Assembly: GCF_024397855.1 (NCBI RefSeq)
Contig: NZ_CP073343.1
Span: 2,170,001 to 2,234,000, forward strand
Direction of reading: 5' to 3'
Length of the DNA: 64,000 nucleotides
DNA from: Marinomonas rhizomae
Lineage (GTDB): Bacteria > Pseudomonadota > Gammaproteobacteria > Pseudomonadales > Marinomonadaceae
Shown here: positions 7,786 through 16,672 of the stretch, piece by piece
How positions within the stretch are numbered: the stretch's first letter is position 1
How the letters are laid out: each line of letters starts with the position of its first letter
Translations under genes and position numbers: made by a program
The notes under the pieces: model-generated
Told to the model about the DNA's origin: nothing
Database searches by the model: none
The model's input: only the letters and a program-made list of their open reading frames with translations

Positions 7786-9435
7786 CTACATATTTGGGTA
7801 GTTTGGCCCACCAGAACCTTCAGGCGTCACCCACGTGATATTTTGTGCAGGGTCTTTTATGTCACAGGTTTTACAATGAATACAATTTTGAGAGTTTATC
7901 TGAAAAACAGACTCACTATTGGACTCGACTACTTCATAAACGCCAGCTGGACAATACCGTTGAGCGGGCTCATTATATTTGGGTAAGTTACTTTGTATTG
8001 GAATCGCCGCATCTTTTAATTTCAGATGACATGGTTGATTCTCTTCATGGTTTGTGTTCGACAAGAACACAGAAGACAATTTATCAAAGCTTAATAAGCC
8101 ATCTGGCTTTTTATACTCTGGCGCTACATGTTTATCAGCCAGCTCCATGCACGCATAGTCTGGTGTCATATCGTTGAATGTGAATGGCAAACCGCCAGAG
8201 AATATATTCTGATCTAACCAGTTGTACGCACCGCCCCAAAAAGTGCCAAGCTTATGCATTACTGGAACAAAGTTACGAGCTTGCTGCAATTCTTTACCTA
8301 GCCACGAACTACGCATTGCATCATTAAACTGAACCAGATCGGCTACTAGTGTTTCTGCCTGAAGCGCATCATAAATACTTTCTGCAGCTAACATACCGCT
8401 CTTCATTGCGGTGTGAGTGCCTTTAATTTTGGCTGGATTCAACGTGCCAGCATCACAGCCGATCACCAAACCACCAGGAAAACTCATTTTAGGTAATGAA
8501 GCCCAGCCACCTTTAGCTATCGCTCTAGCACCGTAAGATACGCGTTTGGCGCCTTTTAAGTGCTCAGAGATAATCGGATGATGTTTATATTTTTGAAATT
8601 CATCATAAGGACTTAGGTATGGATTTTTATAGTTCAAATCAACAATTAGACCAACCACTACTTGATTGTTTTCTAAATGATACAAAAAGCCGCCACCGCC
8701 CGCTTCATTACCTAACGGCCAACCCGCCGTATGAATTACTGTGCCAGGTTTGCTTTGAGACTCAGGAACATCCCATAACTCTTTGATACCAAGACCATAA
8801 TGCTGAGGGGCTTTGTCTTTATCTAGCTCAAAGTGATTAAGAAGCTCTTTGCCTAAATGCCCACGACAACCTTCTGAAAAGACAGTGTATTTGGCTTTCA
8901 GTAACATGCCTGGCATGAAGCCATCCTTTTCTGAACCGTCTGCTGCTAACCCCATATCTCCCGTGATCACCCCTTCCACATTGCCTTTATCATCGTAGGC
9001 AACATGTGCAGCGGAAAAACCGGGGAATACTTCTACACCTAAAGATTCTGCTTGCTCAGCAAGCCAGCGGCATAGATTACCTAAGCTAATAATATAATTG
9101 CCATCGTTATGGAGTGTTTTCGGAATCATCCAATTGTTAAATTTTTTGGACGCTGTCTCCGAACCTAACCAATGAAGTTCGTCGACGTTTACTTTGGTGT
9201 TTAGCGGAGCGCCCATTTCTTGCCACTCTGGGAACAGTTCCGTTAAAGCGGATGGTTCGACTACGGCACCAGATAATATGTGCGCTCCAATTTCAGAACC
9301 TTTTTCAACCAAACAAACACTAATTTCTTTTTCTTCAGCTTGTGCTTTTTGCATAATACGGCAGGCCGCAGATAACCCAGCTGGACCACCGCCAACAATT
9401 AAAACATCAAATTCCATTACTTCTCTATCTGACAT
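7786..9435 (-). CDS. electron transfer flavoprotein-ubiquinone oxidoreductase
   Basis: 549 residues. The N-terminal FAD motif is LIVGGGPAGLSAA; central regions match the ubiquinone-binding fold (GCDAGTLNPAKIKGTHTAMKS in part); the C-terminal 4Fe-4S cysteines are in CIHCKTCDIKDP, preceded by YCPAGVYE. It passes electrons from reduced ETF to ubiquinone at the membrane. The frame is open 10 codons further upstream to 9465, but GGGAGG sits 4 nt before the ATG at 9435, so that start is chosen. It lies directly downstream of an acyl-CoA dehydrogenase, its functional electron source via ETF. The ETF subunits (etfA/B) are not in the window. Confidence 0.95.
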   Translation of the reverse strand: MSDREVMEFDVLIVGGGPAGLSAACRIMQKAQAEEKEISVCLVEKGSEIGAHILSGAVVEPSALTELFPEWQEMGAPLNTKVNVDELHWLGSETASKKFNNWMIPKTLHNDGNYIISLGNLCRWLAEQAESLGVEVFPGFSAAHVAYDDKGNVEGVITGDMGLAADGSEKDGFMPGMLLKAKYTVFSEGCRGHLGKELLNHFELDKDKAPQHYGLGIKELWDVPESQSKPGTVIHTAGWPLGNEAGGGGFLYHLENNQVVVGLIVDLNYKNPYLSPYDEFQKYKHHPIISEHLKGAKRVSYGARAIAKGGWASLPKMSFPGGLVIGCDAGTLNPAKIKGTHTAMKSGMLAAESIYDALQAETLVADLVQFNDAMRSSWLGKELQQARNFVPVMHKLGTFWGGAYNWLDQNIFSGGLPFTFNDMTPDYACMELADKHVAPEYKKPDGLLSFDKLSSVFLSNTNHEENQPCHLKLKDAAIPIQSNLPKYNEPAQRYCPAGVYEVVESNSESVFQINSQNCIHCKTCDIKDPAQNITWVTPEGSGGPNYPNM

Positions 9436-9489
9436 GTTGCCTCCCATTATTTTTTTTAAGGGCATTCTTTACGGTCATGAAATGCTTTT

Positions 9490-11259
9490 TCATCGATTGA
9501 AAACATTTTTGTTTAGTTTGTCAACAGTTGTTGATCCAAACATTATTGAGTGAACATGACCCAAAGCCCGTGGCAAAACATGATCACAATAAAATGAGAC
9601 AGATTGCTCCCAAGAATTTTTTTGTGATTCGTCGAGTTTTTCATCATTCTGTGCCGCGTATAAAGCTCTTACTTGCAACCAGGCACCAATCAAATACCCC
9701 ATTAACATCATATAAGAATACGCTAAGCCCGTACCTAAAACAGGATTCTTTTCCATAGCAGCCAAACATTTCTCAGTGGCCGATTTAGTCTGATCTAGAA
9801 TTAGTTTCACTTTGTCAGCATAAGCACTCACAGTAGATGACTGCCATTCTGCTATTTCAGTTTCGATGTCAGCCAATAAAGACATCATGGCGACCCCTTT
9901 GTCTGAATGCAATTTACGGCCAATCAAATCAATTGCCTGTATACCATTAGTACCTTCATAAATAGGCAAGATTCTCGCGTCGCGTGCATGCTGAGCCGCG
10001 CCCGTTTCTTCGATGAAACCCATTCCACCATGCACTTGAATTGCTAACGACGTTATTTCCTGAGCTTGCTCAGTGATCCAACCTTTAACAATTGGAGTAT
10101 AAAGCGCAGTACGAGCAATGGCTTGTTTCTGGTCTTCCCCTGAAGCGAAATGTGATAAGTCATTTTCCACTGCAGACACGTAAATAAGAGAGCGCATCGC
10201 ATCTATTTGAGACTTCATTGTCATCAGCATACGAAGCACATCAGGATGCTCGATAATAGCAGCGCGAGCTGTTCGCTCGGCATTCATTCCCTGTTTACGT
10301 TCTTGAGCATAGTCTAATGCTTGCTGGTACGCTCTCTCAGATATAGCCAAACCCTGTAAACCAACACCTTGCCTTGCATTGTTCATCATGGTGAACATGG
10401 CTTTAATGCCTTCGTTTTCTTGACCCACAAGATAGCCAACCGCCCCTTCTTTATCACCAAAACTCATTACACATGTAGGTGAGGCATGGATGCCCATTTT
10501 ATGTTCAACAGAAACCACATGAACATCATTACGTTGAGCAGGCTCACCCTGATCATCCAAAGTAAATTTCGGCACTATGAATAAAGATATACCTTTCACA
10601 CCCTCAGGCGCATTTGGCAAGCGAGCTAACACCAAATGAATGATGTTATCACTCATTTGATGATCACCCCAGGTGATGAATATTTTCTGACCTTTGATTC
10701 GAAAAACATCCCCATCGGGTATCGCTTTACAAGCAATGGCCGCGAGGTCGGAGCCCGCTGCGGACTCAGTTAGGTTCATTGTTCCAGCCCATTCGCCAGC
10801 CAACATTTTAGGAAGGTAGAGGTTCTTTAACTCGTCACTAGCGTGCAGGCTAATCGCTTCGATTGCACCGAGACTTAACAAAGGACATAGAGAAAAAGCT
10901 AGATTGGCCGCTTGAACGCCTTCGTTAACAGCAGTAGCAACATAAGAAGGAAGGCCTTGACCGCCATATTCAGGGTCACCAGATAAACCAATCCAGCCTC
11001 CTTCTGAATAAGCCTTAAAAGCCTCTTTAAAGCCTTTTGCTTCAATAACCTCGCCATTCTCTACTCGAGAGCCTTCTTTGTCGCCACTGGCATTGATGGG
11101 CGCAATAACTTGTTCTGCTAATTTTCCGGCTTCACCCAGAATCGCTTCCAATAAATCGTTATCGACAGCATCTTCTAAAAAAGGTGTAAGGCGTTCCGTT
11201 TTAGCAACAGAACGTAAGCTGAATAAAATGTCGTTGATTGGATATAGGTATTCGCTCAT
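9490..11259 (-). CDS. acyl-CoA dehydrogenase with C-terminal extension
   Basis: 589 residues, FAD-dependent, first step of beta-oxidation. The N-terminal and middle domains carry MNLTESAAGSDLA and IFITWGDHQMSDN; the C-terminal helical domain contains the catalytic-base region PIYEGTNGIQAIDLIGRKL. About 130 residues follow, typical of the long family with the PF12806-like extension. GGAGA lies 8 nt before the ATG. Substrate chain length cannot be told from the sequence. It is followed by ETF-QO (54 bp to that gene's start) and preceded by an AraC regulator, all on the minus strand, suggesting a lipid-catabolism unit. Confidence 0.93.
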   Translation of the reverse strand: MSEYLYPINDILFSLRSVAKTERLTPFLEDAVDNDLLEAILGEAGKLAEQVIAPINASGDKEGSRVENGEVIEAKGFKEAFKAYSEGGWIGLSGDPEYGGQGLPSYVATAVNEGVQAANLAFSLCPLLSLGAIEAISLHASDELKNLYLPKMLAGEWAGTMNLTESAAGSDLAAIACKAIPDGDVFRIKGQKIFITWGDHQMSDNIIHLVLARLPNAPEGVKGISLFIVPKFTLDDQGEPAQRNDVHVVSVEHKMGIHASPTCVMSFGDKEGAVGYLVGQENEGIKAMFTMMNNARQGVGLQGLAISERAYQQALDYAQERKQGMNAERTARAAIIEHPDVLRMLMTMKSQIDAMRSLIYVSAVENDLSHFASGEDQKQAIARTALYTPIVKGWITEQAQEITSLAIQVHGGMGFIEETGAAQHARDARILPIYEGTNGIQAIDLIGRKLHSDKGVAMMSLLADIETEIAEWQSSTVSAYADKVKLILDQTKSATEKCLAAMEKNPVLGTGLAYSYMMLMGYLIGAWLQVRALYAAQNDEKLDESQKNSWEQSVSFYCDHVLPRALGHVHSIMFGSTTVDKLNKNVFNR

Positions 11260-11400
11260 TTTTTATTCTCCAGTTAGTTTATCCGAGCGGATTTATACCT
11301 ATAGAATGGAAAAATAAAGCAAATCTCTCAATAACAATACAGACCTATATTTCTAACAAATTCATTCATGAGACAAAATATAAAGCGTTAAGAGCCTAAT

Positions 11401-12471
11401 TTATAGGCGTTTCATTGCTTTACCAAACTTTAAATATTCCTCACTTTTTCGATATTCGCCCGGGGTCATTCCTGTCCATTTTTTAAAGGAACGAAAAAAT
11501 GCACTTGGCTCATCAAAGCCCATTAAAGCGGCAATATCATTAATACTCAATTGAGGGGCATTCATATAGGTAATTGCGGCTTCTTTGCGACAATCATCCT
11601 TTATGTTTTGGTAGGAGGTTTTTTCATCATTTAAGCGTCTACGCAAGGTAGACACACTCATGTTAAGAGCACTGGCTACTTCATCAGCACTTGGCATTTC
11701 TCTGGAAAAATCCTTCCCTAGCATCGCCATGACTTGTGACTTCAAGCTGTTGTCGTTCTCAACCATCACCAATAATTGGTAAGGGGCCGTTTTTAAAAAG
11801 CCTCTCAGACTGTCTTCCGTTTGGACAATTGGCATATCAAGATAACTTGCTGGAAATACTAAGGCATTCGCGTGCTGATTGAATTTCACTTCGGATTGAA
11901 AAAGAGTTTTGTAATACTCCACATCATCTGGACGCTCACTAGTAAAATAAGCTGCCTTCAAATTTAATCGACGTCCGATTAACCAGCAAATAAAATGATG
12001 CCACATGGAAAGGGTCGTTCTTAATTGCTCTTTTGACTCAGGTACCACAAGTTCGTTGATTTTGTCTTCAGAAGAATCCAAAGCGGCAAAGGTCACCATA
12101 GCAAAGCGCCCTTTCTTGATCAGAACTGGCTTCACCGTTGGCCCTCTGCATATTTCATAAAAATCACTGCAGCGGTACAAAGCATGGGTCAAACTTCGGG
12201 CATGTATGATACACAGGCACATCATTCTGAATGTGCCGTTTGGAACCTTACCACCACTGAGCATTCCAAAAGACTCGTCTTGCATCAGCCACATGATTTT
12301 CTGATAAAGCATGCCGTAACGATAAGCGGGGAATGACTCGCTCTGTTCTACTTCATCTTGCGTTAATTCCAAGCTGTCTAATACTGACTGACGATCTAAC
12401 CCTTGGCTCTCCACAGCTTTTAAAAGATAGCGAACACTCGACATCGGAACAGAAGCTTTCACACTTATCAC
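11401..12471 (-). CDS. AraC-family regulator with arabinose-binding-like N-terminal domain
   Basis: 356 residues. The N-terminal 200 residues resemble the Arabinose_bd domain of OruR/ArgR-type AraC regulators; the C-terminal 100 hold two helix-turn-helix motifs (ASALNMSVSTLRRRL and INDIAALMGFDEPSAFFRSF, with WTGMTPGEYR at the end). The frame opens with GTG at 12471; a second GTG at 12462 has a better spacing to AGGTG and may be the true start. It lies 141 bp upstream of the acyl-CoA dehydrogenase on the same strand. Control of the fatty-acid genes is an inference from position; the effector is unknown. Confidence 0.88.
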   Translation of the reverse strand: MISVKASVPMSSVRYLLKAVESQGLDRQSVLDSLELTQDEVEQSESFPAYRYGMLYQKIMWLMQDESFGMLSGGKVPNGTFRMMCLCIIHARSLTHALYRCSDFYEICRGPTVKPVLIKKGRFAMVTFAALDSSEDKINELVVPESKEQLRTTLSMWHHFICWLIGRRLNLKAAYFTSERPDDVEYYKTLFQSEVKFNQHANALVFPASYLDMPIVQTEDSLRGFLKTAPYQLLVMVENDNSLKSQVMAMLGKDFSREMPSADEVASALNMSVSTLRRRLNDEKTSYQNIKDDCRKEAAITYMNAPQLSINDIAALMGFDEPSAFFRSFKKWTGMTPGEYRKSEEYLKFGKAMKRL

Positions 12472-12525
12472 CTATCTATCAGATTATCCTAGTTAATTTT
12501 TATTCTACGATGCTTTTTTTAGCAT

Positions 12526-12556
12526 AAAAAAAGGCCGCATCAGCAGCCTTTTTTAT
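12526..12556 (-). terminator. rho-independent terminator of the basic 117-residue protein gene
   Basis: On the minus strand GGCTGC / GCGGCC (one G-U pair) around a 4-nt loop, followed by T7. It is 30 bp beyond the stop at 12586. Confidence 0.8.
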
Positions 12557-12585
12557 TGTACATTGATTTACTTATTTTTCTGCTT

Positions 12586-12939
12586 TTACTTTTGCTCAGT
12601 AAATGCAGACAACAATTCGTCTACTGACAGATCTTCACTGTCCGTATCAACATTGTTTGATTCTACCTCTATTTTCGCTTCTTCTGCCTTTTCATCAACA
12701 GGTTTCACGAAAACAAAACGACGAGGTCGCACGGGAGCTGCCCCAGCATCTTTTTCTGGAAGCAAACCTAGTCGTTCAAGCTTTTTGTGCGCTTGTTCTT
12801 TGCGTTCCTTGGATTTCTTTGTCACAAAACGACGAGTTGATGAAGCCTTACGAGCTTTGTTTTGCTCTTTCATCATCTCTTTTGAACCAGTTTTTCCAAG
12901 TTTTCCACGCATACTGCGCGATTTTTTAACACGAGCCAT
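12586..12939 (-). CDS. small protein with basic N-half and acidic C-half
   Basis: 117 residues; I do not recognise the family. The first 60 residues are extremely basic (MARVKKSRSMRGKLGK, many K/R, few hydrophobics) and suggest RNA or ribosome binding; then a short RPRRFVFVKPV segment and an acidic tail (DTDSEDLSVDELLSAF). A clear ribosome binding site (GAGAGGA, 5 nt spacing) and its own terminator show that it is a real monocistronic gene. The charge distribution resembles small ribosome-associated factors, but no function is claimed. Confidence 0.75.
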   Translation of the reverse strand: MARVKKSRSMRGKLGKTGSKEMMKEQNKARKASSTRRFVTKKSKERKEQAHKKLERLGLLPEKDAGAAPVRPRRFVFVKPVDEKAEEAKIEVESNNVDTDSEDLSVDELLSAFTEQK

Positions 12940-13000
12940 AATATCCTCTCTTTATCGCGCGCATTGTAGCAGTGAATTCACTCTAGGTCATCAAACAGTA

Positions 13001-13426
13001 TTAGCATTCCTTAAAAGAACTATGTCCTGAATTTCTGTGCTCAACTATTGCTCCAAGCAATTCTCTTACTTTAGAAGAATCGCCAGACTGTAATGCGCCT
13101 TCTAGATTTTTAAGCACATCAATCATTCCATCAACAACTTTGTGGTATTCGGCGGTTTGAGATTTTAACTCTGCGCCTTTTAGATCGTCATGGATAAATT
13201 TATGAGGCGTTTCGCTGCGTGATTTTTCAAAATAACTTATAAGAGAATCTACATGTTTTGCTGCAGATTGATTGTCTCCAGATTTTACATCAGATGACAT
13301 GGCGCGCATTTCATCTTTGATATCTTGCATATATCCATGTAGTTCTGTGTCGCATGAACCATGTGCAAACGCACCGGATGAACAAGTGATAGAAATAACT
13401 GCAGCAGTAAGAAGACCCTTTTTCAT
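13001..13426 (-). CDS. periplasmic cytochrome b562-like protein
   Basis: 141 residues with a cleavable signal peptide (MKKGLLTAAVISITC..., predicted cut after AFA near residue 21). The mature part is all helical and its pattern matches cytochrome b562 (CybC): a Met in the first helix (LHGYMQDIKDEM, M33) and a His near the C-terminus (RNSGHSSF, H135), the places of the two haem-b ligands M7 and H102 in E. coli. Cysteines sit at both ends of the mature chain (C25 and the last residue, C141), where a disulfide could clamp the bundle. The frame opens at 13474, but AAGGGTG 7 nt before the ATG at 13426 and the signal peptide fix the start there. Haem binding is inferred. Confidence 0.7.
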   Translation of the reverse strand: MKKGLLTAAVISITCSSGAFAHGSCDTELHGYMQDIKDEMRAMSSDVKSGDNQSAAKHVDSLISYFEKSRSETPHKFIHDDLKGAELKSQTAEYHKVVDGMIDVLKNLEGALQSGDSSKVRELLGAIVEHRNSGHSSFKEC

Positions 13427-13655
13427 AAATACACCCTTTATTCTTAAAATACTTAAGCATGAAACCAATGACACAAGACAATATGTTTAAAATAGCATGC
13501 TCGCTAAAAAAAACACCTACTATCTTGTAATGCGCTAAACGATATTGACATTGCAGTCTAATTCACTAATGACACTTAAGGTGTTTGACGTGTATCTTAC
13601 CAATATCACTAGGCTGTAATATAAGTTAGTCATTCAAACACAATAGGAGTTCAAT

Positions 13656-13952
13656 ATTTTTAAGTTTAGATACCATTTACTTATCCTGCTTAGTCTAGTT
13701 GCGACCAGTTTTGTCTATGCAGAATGCAGTGACTTTGACGCAAAACTTGCAGCCGACAAAGATGCGCAGAAATATATGGGTGGGAAAACATTCAAAAGCG
13801 CGATGGTTTTAAAAAAGCACCTTCCTAGCAAAAGAAAAGAGGTCGCCAGCTTTGTTTATGTCAAAGCGGACGACCTCTATTACACGGTTTTTTCTTTGGT
13901 TAACTCCCAATGTAAAACTAAAATCATTAAGAGAACCAATGGTAAGCACTAA
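13656..13952 (+). CDS. small exported protein apparently started at AUU
   Basis: An open frame of 98 residues lacking any ATG, GTG or TTG at its 5' end. An in-frame TAG (13644-13646) overlaps the ribosome binding site AGGAG (13646-13650), and 5 nt later comes ATT, the only codon at the right distance; AUU starts are known for infC and pcnB. From there the protein has a textbook signal peptide (FKFRYHLLILLSLVATSFVYA, cut before ECSDF) and a 76-residue mature part rich in lysine with two cysteines (C24 and one near 86, NSQCKTK), which could pair. No family recognised. It stands divergent to the b562-like gene and converges with the LonB gene. A point mutation from ATG, leaving a weakly expressed gene, is the main alternative. 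Confidence 0.65.
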   Translation: MFKFRYHLLILLSLVATSFVYAECSDFDAKLAADKDAQKYMGGKTFKSAMVLKKHLPSKRKEVASFVYVKADDLYYTVFSLVNSQCKTKIIKRTNGKH

Positions 13953-13971
13953 AGCTATGCGTTCTTAACCT

Positions 13972-16455
13972 TTATTTTTGAGTTTTTTCAGGCTTTTTGT
14001 CTTTCTCTGATTTTTTATCTTTATTTCCTTTTGACGAATTATCAGATGCTTCTTCATCTTCCTCTTCTTCATCTTCCTCTTCTTCGCCAAGCTTAGAGAT
14101 TTCTTCTAATCGTTCTATCACTCGAGCAGATAGAGAATCTACTGGATATTCGCCCTCTTTATCGGCAATACCGGGCTCAATACCTGTCAATAAGTGCAAT
14201 GCTTCATCGGCGGTAGAAATAGCATAAACATGGAACATCCCCTCTTTTACGGCATCAATAATTTCATCACTTAGCATCAAATTAACCGCATTAGACTTAG
14301 GTATAATCACACCTTGTGTGCCGGTTAATCCACGCGCACTGCAAACATTAAAGAATCCTTCAATTTTCTCGTTTACGCCACCAATGGCCTGAATCTCACC
14401 GTACTGATTCAAAGAGCCCGTAATGGCAAGGTCTTGACGTAAAGGAACCTGAATCAATGCAGATAACAAACAACATAATTCTGCCGTAGAGGCACTGTCT
14501 CCATCGATATACCCATAACTTTGCTCCATAGCGATGGAAGCGGATATGTCTAACGGAAAACGCTGAGCGTATTTATTACCAAGATAACCAGACAAGATCA
14601 ACACACCCTTAGAGTGAATGTTTTGACCTAGGTTTGATTCTCTTTCGATATCAATGATGCCTTTTCCACCCGGATAAACTGTCGTGGAAATACGCGCAGG
14701 CGCGCCAAAGCTGCTATCTCCAATCTGCATAACGGTTAAACCGTTAATTTTACCAACCGCATAACCGTCACTTTCAAGCAACACTGTACCTTCAATGATT
14801 TCTTCTATGATCTTTTCACTAACACGACCCGTTCGATGCTTTTTCGCTTTTAAAGCACGTGTAATATGGTTGGCAGTAATTTCTTCCTCTTTCGCCATTT
14901 GACGCACAAAATCCGCTTCACCTAGTAACTCAAACACATCGCCGATTTTCGCTGCCATTTCACGCTGATGTTCAGCCAAACGACCGCTGTATTCGATCAA
15001 GGCGGCAACGCCATCACGTGTCACGTTAGCGTATTCTTCTTTATCAACTCGATCCTTCATTAGACGCGCAAAAGACAACTCAGAATCTTTAGAGCGTTTT
15101 AGAGTATCGTCAAAATCAACTAACACACGGAACATTTCTTGAAAATCAGGATCAGCATCTTGTAGCAAGTAATAAATATCACGAGCGCCTATCAGCACAA
15201 CTTTCACTTGCAAAGGTAAATCTTGCGGAGTTAAGGTCGTGGTATTCATCAATCCCATATCCGCATAAGGATGCTCAATTTTGATCGTTTTACTTTTAAG
15301 GGCGCGTTTAAGGGCTTCCCACAAGTAATGATCTGTCAGCAGTTTCTCAGCATCTAAGATCAAATAACCGCCATTAGCCGCATGCAAGCTACCAGAACGA
15401 ATTAAGCGATAACTTGTTACCAACATACCTTGATCGCTACTGTGCTCCACCTGACCAAATAAATTACGATAAGTAGGATGTGGTTCATACACCACGGGCT
15501 GCCCGCCACTGGTTTCGTGTGTAACGGCGATATTGGGTAAATACAGTTCTTCATAAAACTGACGGCGACCAATCTCATCACGATTTTCAGTGGCTTTGTC
15601 ATCGGCCATTTGATCAATAATAGTTTTGTCTAGATCGTCTCTCAAGGCCTTTAAGTGTGAGCTAATATCCGCATCATCTTGGTATTTTTCAAACAAGGCT
15701 GACATTAATGGATCCAGAGCTTCTTTAACGGTATCTAGATTCAGCTGACGAATTTTCTCGTAGGTTGCGCGTTTCCATTGTGGTAAACCCAACAACTCTT
15801 CATTAAGCAACCCTTCCAGTGTAGAAACGCCTTCCTGAAATGCATCACGTTCATCATCTGTTAATGCAGCAAACTCATTTTCTTCCAGTGCTTTGCCATC
15901 TTTCATTGGCGCAAAACTCACAGAGGATGCATCACGAAACATGGCAACACCAACTTTCCCCGACACTCGTTCTACTTTATTAATCGCGGCTTCGTACTGA
16001 TCATTAAAGGCACGATCGATTATACTTTTTTGCTGCTGATACGTTGGGTTTTCAAAAGCAGCAGGAAAGGTAACCATTAACCCATCGATTAGCGCTCGAA
16101 TTTCTTTTTCGAATTCAGAGGCTTGTCCTGGAGAAAATTCCAATGCCTTTGGGCGATGGCTTTCGGTATAATTATTAATGTAAGCCCATTCATTAGGTGC
16201 TGGACGGCGTTTTGCTTCACTCTTTAAGTAACTGAGTACATAGGAAGAGCGGCCAGTACCAGAATCACCCATAGCAAAAATATTGTAGCCTGGGCGCTGC
16301 ATCGCCACACCAAATTGAATGGCTTCAACGGCACGCTCTTGACCTAAAATGCCGCTTAGCGGCTCAATGTCGTTTAATGTCTTGAAAGTCAGGTGATCCG
16401 CAGGAACTTTGGCTGAAAGAGCTTGATAAGGTAGAGAAGTAACCATGTTGGACAT
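13972..16455 (-). CDS. LonB-type ATP-dependent protease
   Basis: 827 residues. An N-terminal AAA+ module has Walker A GDSGTGRS (63-70), an inserted helical region and a second ATPase half; the C-terminal Lon protease domain carries the Ser-Lys dyad in GDSAS (S654) and GGVNEKIEG (K697). The 43-residue spacing equals that of E. coli Lon (S679/K722). It lacks the Lon N-terminal domain, like the YcbZ/LonB-like proteins of proteobacteria. The C-terminus is a low-complexity tail of Glu/Asp then Lys (about residues 785-827). AAGGAA 7-8 nt before ATG 16455 is a better start than the TTG at 16458. Substrates unknown. Confidence 0.9.
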   Translation of the reverse strand: MSNMVTSLPYQALSAKVPADHLTFKTLNDIEPLSGILGQERAVEAIQFGVAMQRPGYNIFAMGDSGTGRSSYVLSYLKSEAKRRPAPNEWAYINNYTESHRPKALEFSPGQASEFEKEIRALIDGLMVTFPAAFENPTYQQQKSIIDRAFNDQYEAAINKVERVSGKVGVAMFRDASSVSFAPMKDGKALEENEFAALTDDERDAFQEGVSTLEGLLNEELLGLPQWKRATYEKIRQLNLDTVKEALDPLMSALFEKYQDDADISSHLKALRDDLDKTIIDQMADDKATENRDEIGRRQFYEELYLPNIAVTHETSGGQPVVYEPHPTYRNLFGQVEHSSDQGMLVTSYRLIRSGSLHAANGGYLILDAEKLLTDHYLWEALKRALKSKTIKIEHPYADMGLMNTTTLTPQDLPLQVKVVLIGARDIYYLLQDADPDFQEMFRVLVDFDDTLKRSKDSELSFARLMKDRVDKEEYANVTRDGVAALIEYSGRLAEHQREMAAKIGDVFELLGEADFVRQMAKEEEITANHITRALKAKKHRTGRVSEKIIEEIIEGTVLLESDGYAVGKINGLTVMQIGDSSFGAPARISTTVYPGGKGIIDIERESNLGQNIHSKGVLILSGYLGNKYAQRFPLDISASIAMEQSYGYIDGDSASTAELCCLLSALIQVPLRQDLAITGSLNQYGEIQAIGGVNEKIEGFFNVCSARGLTGTQGVIIPKSNAVNLMLSDEIIDAVKEGMFHVYAISTADEALHLLTGIEPGIADKEGEYPVDSLSARVIERLEEISKLGEEEEDEEEEDEEASDNSSKGNKDKKSEKDKKPEKTQK

Positions 16456-16502
16456 CAATGGATTTCCTTATGTCTAACAAGCCATTCAAAAAATAGGCTT
16501 GC

Positions 16503-16524
16503 GAAAGAAGAAGGCTCTTCTTTC
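16503..16524. repeat. hairpin in the leader of the LonB gene
   Basis: Perfect 9-bp inverted repeat GAAAGAAGA / TCTTCTTTC with a 4-nt loop, about 48 bp upstream of the protease start. No T run on the coding strand, so it is not an obvious terminator. Confidence 0.5.
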
Positions 16525-16672
16525 AAATATTTTAAATAAATACAATATGTTGAGACTAACACTGTGATTTCACTTCGACTATATAGAAGCAGAAATATCA
16601 TGGTTTTATTAGCAAAAAACATCAGTAGTCCAACTTTTTGTTACTCAATTACGCGAAATTTTGGCAAACCAT

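Noticed and set aside
12563..13030. 155-codon plus frame opposite the basic 117-residue protein
   Set aside because: Antisense shadow: Ser/Phe-rich composition results from reading the complement of Lys/Glu codons; the minus gene has a ribosome binding site and terminator.
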